This document shows, piece after piece, positions 9,348 through 16,671 of a DNA stretch of 16,671 nucleotides (the first letter of the stretch is position 1; every line of letters begins with the position of its first letter). The DNA comes from Conidiobolus incongruus B7586. Its lineage: Eukaryota > Entomophthoromycota > Entomophthoromycetes > Entomophthorales > Conidiobolaceae. Location of the stretch: NCBI GenBank assembly GCA_000697335.1, contig JNEM01011373.1:1-16671 (forward strand), given 5' to 3'. The notes below the pieces were generated by a model. It made no database searches. It was not told where the DNA came from and saw nothing but the letters and a program-made list of their open reading frames with translations. The translations under genes were made by a program, and so were the position numbers.

Positions 9348-10848
9348 AAATACTGCTCTACCAAGGTAACCCTCGTCAAAAATATTTGTTCGAAATAAAT
9401 CGGGAAAACTATTTAGAGATAAATATCCTTAATAGTTAGTTCCTTACTCAAGTACATAAGTTGTTTTCAAAGATAAATTGAATTAATTTTTGAATTTCTG
9501 ATTGATGATGATAGATTCATGTTTGTTGTTGAAGAAGATAATGATTTAAAGAGCTCAGGAAAGGATACTGACTGGTAAGAGTACCAAATTGCAGGTGAAA
9601 TATTATATTAGCATACTAAATTTATAATTCTATTCATCTTGATCAGAATCAAGACAATATTCTTGTTGAAAGACAATATCTAATTTGAGTGATTAGTGTT
9701 AAAGTTACATTATATAAAGTTGAAGTTACCCATACCTGTTTAAAACCGCTTAATAATTTGTCCATAGAATGAATGAAGATAAATCATGTATACATCAGGT
9801 ATTTGTGGTTTGTATTTTCATTTTGACTAATTTGATTCCCAACATAGTATATTGTATATGTACTTTATGAAATATTAAATTATTGTAATAATATGCTTAA
9901 TTTCGACCATTTATCCAACCTAAAATATATTAAATAATTCAAAAATGTTATTATATTCAAATTGATCGTTATTAATTTTTTTAGCATATTTGATGAATAT
10001 TATATATTAACATATGATTGAATAAAATCAATGAAACTAGTCATTTTTTCACTTTATACTTAAGATTCATTTCAATTTATTATAATTTCATTAATCTAAA
10101 AATTTATATGAAATAATTAAATTTCTATAAGTTATAATTGGTTAAAAAATTAATATAATGATAGAAATACATAATAAACTACTCTATTTTGTCGCTAATG
10201 TTTATTTCAAAATTATCTATCTTTTTATATTGGTGATTTTACTTAAATATAATGTGATAACTTTGAATTAAAATATCTAAAATTTAGTAAAAATTTAATT
10301 CACCATTTTGAAAATATGAAGAATGATATAATTCATATAATAAAAAATGAGATCATTTATCATAATGTAGATAATTAATAAATGATATTTGATTAAATAT
10401 ATATGTTGATGGTGATTTTGATAAATTCTAACGTTTTTATTTATAAAAGAATATAATGTTATTATTGATATAAGATATTATATATAACTATCTCTTGAAA
10501 AATATATGAAGTATATTTCATGTTTATTTTGTATCTAATACTAGATTTTCTTTAATCCATGATATGATAGTATTAACTATTAAAACTGTTATATATATAT
10601 ATATATAATAATTCAATATAAATTAGATATAAATTCATACAAATATTTTAGAATTTTCATATCAAGTCATCAAAAGTGATAGAGTTTATTTTAATATTTT
10701 GATATTGGAATTATTTTTATTCACATTCGAATGAATGGAAAGACTGGAAGATATATATATATATATTATTAGAAATGCCAAATGTTGTTGGATGGAAGAT
10801 TAATTATAAATGTTATTTAAATTATTTTCAATTATATTAATGATTTGT
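9348..10848. other. Gene-free region downstream of LeuRS
   Basis: No complete gene recognised. A short plus-strand run at about 9482-9573 reads ELIFEFLIDDDRFMFVVEED and continues for a dozen residues to a TAA, with gtaaga at its end. It is too short to call and may be chance or a relic. From about 9840 the sequence returns to A/T-rich spacer with TA-repeat runs at about 10592-10606 and 10751-10766. Confidence 0.55.
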
Positions 10849-10854
10849 TTTATT
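10849..10854 (-). promoter_or_regulatory. Candidate poly(A) signal of the LeuRS gene
   Basis: AATAAA on the minus strand, about 24 bases after the stop codon and followed by A/T-rich sequence. In DNA this rich in A and T the hexamer is expected often by chance; position is the only support. A second AATAAA overlaps the stop codon itself. Confidence 0.35.
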
Positions 10855-10877
10855 AACAAAATTCAACTATCAAAAAT

Positions 10878-13800
10878 TTATTCAATGTTGGTCATGACAG
10901 GCTTAGGCTCACCAGGTTGGACACCCTGAACAGCTTCGACATCGACAACAGAGATTTTGACTTCGTTATAGCCCAAGGATTTGGCAATATAATCAACGTT
11001 AATATTGAGTACTTCTTGTTCGTTGAATTGGAGAGATCTATTGAACATCTTTTCACCATTTTGGATAACTCTCTTCTTAATTTCTTGGACGAAAGGCATG
11101 ACCTTCTTATCTTTCAAAAGACCTTTAGCTCCCATATCGACTTTGAGCTTCTTGTCATCGAAAGTCTTGGTTTCGGGATCATAACATCCCTTGAGGACTT
11201 CGATAGGTTCGGATTGCCACTGAGGGAATTCAGTGGCAACTTGGAGGTCGAGATTCTTAGGTTTTGTGGGGTCGAAAGTAACTTGAGTACCCTTACCCTT
11301 ACTCTTCTTCTTGCCACTGGCAATTTCAAGATCACGGATGGTCTTGACCAATTTGCGGAGATATTCACCAGCTTCCAAGGCAGATTGGTCAATACCCAAG
11401 GGACTGAGGTCGGGCCATCTAGCGTGCATGATACTAGTTTCGTTCTTGAGGAGAGTCAACCAGACGTGTTCAGCAAAGTGAGGAGCAAAAGGAGCGATCA
11501 AAAGACATTGATAGGCAAGATATTGCTTGATGAGATCGATGTGCATACCGCCAGAGTAGGAGGTGGCATCACGATAAGCATCACGAGCAGCTTGGAATTC
11601 GTACAAACCGTACTTCAAAGCATCTCTGTACAACATGCTGTCATAGGCATGGTCAGCCAACTGGATCAAGTGGTTCATTTCACTTTCAAAGACTTTATCC
11701 CAGAAGTTATCTTTGGGACCAGATCTGAGAGTAGAGTCGTTCAAAACTTCTTGAGCCCATTCCAAGAGGGTGTAGAGACGAAGAATGGCGGCATTGGCAG
11801 TAGCTTCTTCGAAGTTGGCATCTTCAATAGAGTCACCAGCATCAGCCAAAGCGATACGGGTGGCATCAGCACCGTAAGCTTCAATGGATTGTGCCAAGGT
11901 CATGAAATTACCAGTAGATTTAGACATCTTTTCACCGTTAAGCAACAAGAAACCGTTAGTTCTGAAACCCAAGGGCCACTTGGATTCGTCGAACATAGCG
12001 GTGTGATTATAGATGGAGAAGGTCAAGTGATTGGGAATCAAATCCTTACCGGACACACGGAGATCCATGGGGTAGAAGTAGTTGAAAGAATCCTTCATCT
12101 TTTGGAGAGTATCTCGAGAAATCTTAGAGTCCTTAGGGGCGGGGCCTTCGCAGAAGATGAAGTCCCAAACGTCGTCTGTCAACATATCGGCAGTAATTCC
12201 ATATTCGTTGGGGTTAGAGCCGTTGAGGGAGTTACCTTGCAAGAAGTGAGAAACGGTATAGTAAGCCATGTAGATAGTAGAATCGGACAAGGATTCAATC
12301 AAGAAGTTTTCATCGAAGGGAACCTTGGAGCCGAGACCGAAGGAACGAGCACAAGCCCATTGGTGGAGCCAGTCGAGAGTGCGTTCGAAAGATCTACGGG
12401 GCTCATCGCCATAAGTGTTCATGCGTTCCAAACACTTCTTGGCCAAAGCCAACCATTTTTCTTCACCATAGTCCATGTACCATTGATCACAAAGAGCAAC
12501 AACACACTCATCACCAGATCTGGACATGATGAGACCTTCGGGTTCACTGTATTTGAAAGCAAGGTTATGGGCGATCAAAGAGTCTCTGATAAGGGGTTTG
12601 GCCTCTTGGACGGGCATACCCTTGAATTCACCTTGAAGCATGATACCGTTATAGAAATCTTCCTTGTAGGCGATTTCTTTAGCAATGGCAAGTTGGTCTT
12701 TGTCCTTAGGACTGTTGATCTTCATGTCTTGGCACAATTTGGCGGCAGTGGTATCGCCATAATTGGGGGTTCTAAGAATAGGGACAATTTCGAAAGGTTG
12801 AATCCATTCAGGTTGGATCTTGTAGAATTCGGGCTTCTTACGAAGATCCATGACATTAGCATAGTCATCAGGAGAATTAGAAGGGACACTGGTAACAACT
12901 CCAGTACCCTTGGTGGCAAGGATAGTATCCATAGGAAGAACATAGACCTCAGGGTGGTATGAGAAAGGAGCCTTGACACGAGTACCAATCAAAGTGGAAC
13001 CAGGGAACTTGGCATATTCTTTGATTTCACCTTTAGCATGAGTCAAAGATTGGAAGGACATGTTGCGGGCAGAGCGATGAGAGATAATGTAGACTTCATC
13101 GGGATTGGCAGATTGGACGGCAATATATTCGAGTTTGTTGGAGACAAAGCAGTTGGTTTGACCATACATGGTTTCAGGACGCAAAGTGGCAGCGACAAGG
13201 GAGATCTTCTTACCCTTCAATTCGGGAATAGAATCCAAGATTTGTTGAGATTCAGGAGTGAATTGGACGACTTCCAACTTAATACCCAAATATTCTTGAG
13301 GTCCCAACCCTTCACCGCTTTGACGATCATGATCCATACAAGGTTGACCATCGAGAGGACTAAAAACAGTGTAACGTTCACCAAACTTAATCTTGTTGAG
13401 TTTCTTCATCTTAGAGAATTGCCAGCGAGCGAAACTGTCGAAGAAGGGATTGGCATCAGTGGTGATGAAGGAGCGTCTCCAATCGATCTTACAACCAAGA
13501 GCATTGATATCATTGATAGCACGGGGAGGGAAGTAGTCCAACCAGTGCATGGGATCAGCAAAAAGCTTAATTTCTTCTTTTGGAATACCGAGAGATTCCA
13601 TGATTTGGAATTGGTAAGTGGCATTACCAGTCTTGGCAGCAACTTTAGAGTGCTAATAATTGGTTCATTTAGTATAGTTTAAGGTTGGAAATAGTAGAAA
13701 AATTACCTTAGGGGAAGCTTTGTTTTCCAAACTGAGATCATTCAAAGATTCTTCTACTATATAAATATTAGGTCATATATGATAAATGTAAATAAATCTA

Positions 13801-14266
13801 TTACCTTCAGGTACTTCAAAGTTTTCGCCAAACAATTCAATTTCACGAGCTAGCTTATCAGCACAAGCCTACTCACTATATTAATAAACTTTGTAAAATA
13901 TTAGAATTAAATTTTTACCTTAATAGGCATACCAGTACAATGGAAACCAAAAGGCCAGAGACAGTTCTTACCCTTCAAGCGCTGGTAGCCCATAGCGAAT
14001 TCAGCCTTACTGAAACTGAAGGTGTGACCCAAATGGAGTCTACCATTCATATAGGGAAATGGGAAGGTAACCATAAATTTCTCTTGACCAGGCTTAGGTT
14101 CGGTTTCGAAGAGTTTTTCGTCGGCCCATCTCTTTTGGTAGATAGATTCGAGTTTACGGAGTTCGTCACGCTTATGCGTCTAAAATATTTAATTAGTCAT
14201 GAATATATTAAAACGAATATTGTATTTTATGATTACTTTTTTGGGTTCGTTATCTTGAGGATTCAT
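10878..14266 (-). CDS. CDC60: Cytosolic leucyl-tRNA synthetase, five exons
   Basis: Class I aminoacyl-tRNA synthetase that activates leucine with ATP and loads it onto tRNA-Leu in the cytosol. Exons, in coding order: 14266-14237, 14179-13919, 13868-13805, 13756-13707 and 13652-10878; the joined frame gives 1059 residues plus TAA, close to the yeast enzyme (about 1090). The HIGH-type signature is HLGH at residues 59-62, within [11 protein letters not shown]. The inserted CP1 editing domain shows [10 protein letters not shown] (about 291-300) and [15 protein letters not shown] (about 384-398), whose Asp pair is typical of the editing pocket. [14 protein letters not shown] lies near 589-602. The second ATP signature KMSKS is at about 710-714, followed by an anticodon-binding helical domain ([14 protein letters not shown]) and a eukaryote-type C-terminal extension (KKVMPFVQ). 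The start ATG has A at -3 and leads into residues matching the yeast N-terminus ([11 protein letters not shown]). Exons are far richer in G/C than the introns and flanks. No damage is visible and the gene looks functional. Family assignment is very secure; exon 1 (10 codons) is the least certain part. Confidence 0.96.
13653..14236 (-). other. Cluster of four short GT-AG introns in the LeuRS gene
   Basis: Introns 14236-14180 (57 bases), 13918-13869 (50), 13804-13757 (48) and 13706-13653 (54). Donors are GTAATC, GTAAAA, GTAATA and GTAATT, and all end in TAG. Each carries a branch-like CTAAT or CTAAA (gactaat, ttctaat, acctaat, actaaa) upstream of the acceptor. The exons between are 87, 21.3 and 16.7 codons long; only the junctions of intron 3 split a codon. 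Removing them rebuilds an uninterrupted frame matching the family across every junction. All four lie in the first 0.6 kb of the gene; the remaining 2.77 kb has none. Confidence 0.93.
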
Positions 14267-14440
14267 ATTTGCTTAACAAATGTTTGAAGTTCTATTAATA
14301 TCCTATAATATGTTGATTAATGCAACTTTCCTCTTGAGTTTTTTAATCGAGTTAAAATTCTTGTATAATTCTACTGAAGTAAATATTTACGATTTTGATC
14401 AAAATTAAAATGATTAATTACAGATTTTAAAATACTTTTA
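14267..14440 (-). promoter_or_regulatory. Presumed LeuRS promoter and 5' leader region
   Basis: Immediately upstream of the LeuRS start codon on the minus strand. A/T-rich, with no distinct TATA box or repeated operator that stands out. The bases before ATG are A-rich (agcaaat), with A at -3. Called from position only. Confidence 0.3.
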
Positions 14441-14454
14441 AAATTGATTCTGTT

Positions 14455-14645
14455 GTCATACCAATAAGGCCGTTTATATAGATCATATTCTAGTTTTTTC
14501 TTTAACTTACTATTTTTGAACCCAATTACTCAAATTAATGATTAATTATTTGTTAATTTTTTTGTTATATTCATAATTTTCATTATTATAAACAATATAT
14601 CTGAATTTGGAGTTATGGGATTTCAATTAACTTTTTTGGTATGAC
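14455..14645. repeat. Short inverted-repeat element upstream of LeuRS
   Basis: gtcataccaa at 14455-14464 and its exact inverse ttggtatgac at 14636-14645 enclose 171 bases. The strings are richer in G/C than their surroundings. Spacing and arms are compatible with a small nonautonomous transposon, but the arms match for only about 10 bases. Just beyond (14670-14700) lies gggtaactcacgaggtttg, another G-rich patch of unknown nature. Confidence 0.3.
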
Positions 14646-14700
14646 CATTTGAAAAAAAATATTAAAAGGGTAACTCACGAGGTTTGTGAGGGTTAGTCAT

Positions 14701-16671
14701 CATTTGTCATTTAATATTTTAAGATCATGAGAGAATTCGGAAATGAACAAGAAATTTTCAGAAATTTAGCTGATTAATTCATAATTATATTAATAATTAT
14801 TTTTCTATTGACACCGATATATTTATTAATAATCATTTAACAAATATTAGGAGTTGAATGAATAAAATTTGATGATCATATTGATCCAAAAATGCCAAGA
14901 AAATATCATAAAGCAACACTTATTAAACCAATATTTAAGTTATTTAATTGATGTGAATGAAAAATATTTAATTAAATATAATATCCAATGGTGATACAAC
15001 CATTCATCAATTCATTTTTAAAGGGTTGTTTTTGGCTTACTAAGTTTTATATACTTTATCATTCAATTATATAATCAAACGAATTAGAAATGGTGATATT
15101 AAGTAACAATTCTATTGAAATTTCGTGATATAAAAGATTCAATGGGAAATTTCACAAAATTAGCATCATCAAATTGTTTGATATTAAGACGCTGAAATTG
15201 TTAATGAATACTATTTTCTTTACCCAAAAAAATGAAAGCAGTAATTATTGAATTATTTTTCATTTAATGGAACATAATATTTTAATAATAATAATAATAT
15301 TAATGTTTAAATATAAAGTAATTTGAATTATTTCTTATTCATATGTTAATCATGTTCAATTATATATATTCTCTAAATTACAATTGATCAAAAATATTTA
15401 TAATATTTCAAATAGTATTCTATTTTTTAATTATATAATGAAATAAAGCATTATGATATATTGAATACAATCAAAAAAAACTATAATAATGGTGGTTCAT
15501 TTGTTGTGCAAAGTATCTTAAATATTTTATATAGTTCTTGATTTAATTGATCACTTTTAACTAATATTTTGAAAAATTTTCCCAATCCAATAACTTGAAT
15601 AAAATTATTTTGAACTTTGTATTTAGAATTAAAAATATTAAGTTATGGAAAAAACTTCACAAATATTTAAGATAATGAAATTTTATACTTATATAAGGTA
15701 TCAAAAAATTTTATAATAAAATCATACTTTGGTTTTTATAATTTGATAAATTAAATATTATTTGAAAATAATCAATAGGAAATGCTTTTATTTCTAATAT
15801 ATAAAAATAATTTTAATTTCAGATATATTAATTTTGATATTAATAACACAATATAAATTATTTAAAAATTATAAAATATATAATATATTTTTTATTAATA
15901 AATCAATTATAAATAATTTATCATTTTTATTATAATTCAAATAAAGAGTCAAAATTAATATTATTTTATTTTATCCTTATTAAAACTCGATCATAAGCTT
16001 TTTAAATATTTTTAAAAAATACAATCACTTTATAAAATTAAGGTTTTAAATCAACTTCTTATTTAATACTTTGTGAATTACTTTAAAATTGAAATGAAAA
16101 ATAAATTTAGCAAATTTAATAAAGTAATATTTATAGTAATTTTTAAATATCTTTAAAAATGAAAATTATTGAATAAAAATTTTTATTTCAATATCAGTTA
16201 TATAGCTATATTAAATATATATAAATATTTAAACTTTATAATATTAAAAAAATAGTGCTAAAATTTCTTATATTGAAATACCACTTTAAATAATAATTTT
16301 GTTAGGTAATATTACTTTTAAGAAATATTTAATAATATAAATATTAATTATTTTACTTATAAATATAGTTTTTTTAATTCTCCCTATTATTATGATTTTT
16401 GTAAAATATCATTTTTTCTTTTGATTAATATTAATCTTATATATATTAATTATATATTAATATTATTTAATTATTTATTTATATTTATTATAAATCTATA
16501 AGTTTATATATAGAACTATATATAATAAGGTGATTTATATTTAAAAATTATTTATTAAATAAATGTTGAACTATAGAATATTAATTTTATTTAATTATTA
16601 AGTAAAATATCATTTCAATATTAAAATAAAAATAGATATTATTATAATAAATTAAAAACTTTAAATTTTAA
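14701..16671. other. Gene-free A/T desert upstream of LeuRS
   Basis: Nearly 2 kb of A/T-rich sequence with short A and T runs and stops in all frames. From about 15780 G and C become very scarce. No RNA gene, coding relic or clear repeat arm found. Confidence 0.7.

Noticed and set aside
9482-9573. Short acidic coding exon with a splice donor
   Set aside because: Only about 31 codons, no homology recognised, and no matching acceptor exon with coding character downstream.
10917-12962. Long plus-strand open frame of 681 codons
   Set aside because: It is antisense to the LeuRS exon and shows no family resemblance. It stays open because the real gene prefers TTG and CTC for Leu and avoids codons whose complement would be a stop. 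The plus-strand frames at 13038-13682 and 13940-14287 are shadows of the same kind; their reach into introns is accidental.
11114-13642. Small minus-strand frames inside LeuRS (11114-11392, 12722-12988, 13406-13642)
   Set aside because: Out-of-frame shadows of the synthetase coding sequence.
1-16671. CRISPR array, tRNA, rRNA or toxin-antitoxin locus
   Set aside because: No regularly spaced short repeats, no cloverleaf with the usual T-arm sequence, and no recognisable gene pair. The genome is eukaryotic. Gene-free regions were read on both strands for these.

Overview
The window comes from a very AT-rich eukaryotic nuclear genome, most likely a fungus. The only clearly functional gene is a cytosolic leucyl-tRNA synthetase of the fungal/animal type on the minus strand (10878-14266), split by four tiny GT-AG introns. 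Its exons are GC-balanced (28 G/C in the 60 bases from 12181), while the introns and surroundings are almost pure A/T (4 G/C in the 60 bases from 16321). That contrast, the short introns, and transposons riddled with C-to-T and G-to-A changes fit an AT-rich fungus. Anaerobic gut fungi (Neocallimastigomycota) or another early-diverging lineage are plausible, but the sequence alone does not settle the phylum.

Layout. (1) 1-3022: two head-to-tail units of about 1.43 kb, each holding a dead Tc1-type DNA transposon with a full-length 339-codon transposase frame, bracketed by a separate inverted-repeat pair. (2) 3023-4276: A/T desert with one small MITE-like palindrome. (3) 4279-5556 and 6882-8204: two same-orientation copies of a mariner-type (DD34D) transposon with terminal inverted repeats and TA target sites, both dead. 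Between them lies an eroded, unrecognised coding stretch (about 6135-6640). (4) 8207-10877: gene-free, somewhat less AT-rich DNA with two short GC-containing hairpins and a doubtful solo-LTR-like segment. (5) 10878-14266: the leucyl-tRNA synthetase gene. (6) 14267-16671: A/T-rich upstream DNA with one possible small inverted-repeat element and no gene.

The genes do not form a pathway; this is a housekeeping gene set in a transposon graveyard. The most informative signal is how the transposons died. In the Tc1 pair the frame is preserved over 1017 bases in both copies with no length change, yet it is filled with TAA and TAG (never TGA in the better copy) at family Gln and Trp positions. The copies differ mainly by transitions, which looks like repeat-induced point mutation or a similar cytosine-deamination defence. 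The mariner pair also shows a 211-base block identical between otherwise diverged copies, suggesting gene conversion. I found no CRISPR array, tRNA, rRNA, toxin system or new enzymatic system.
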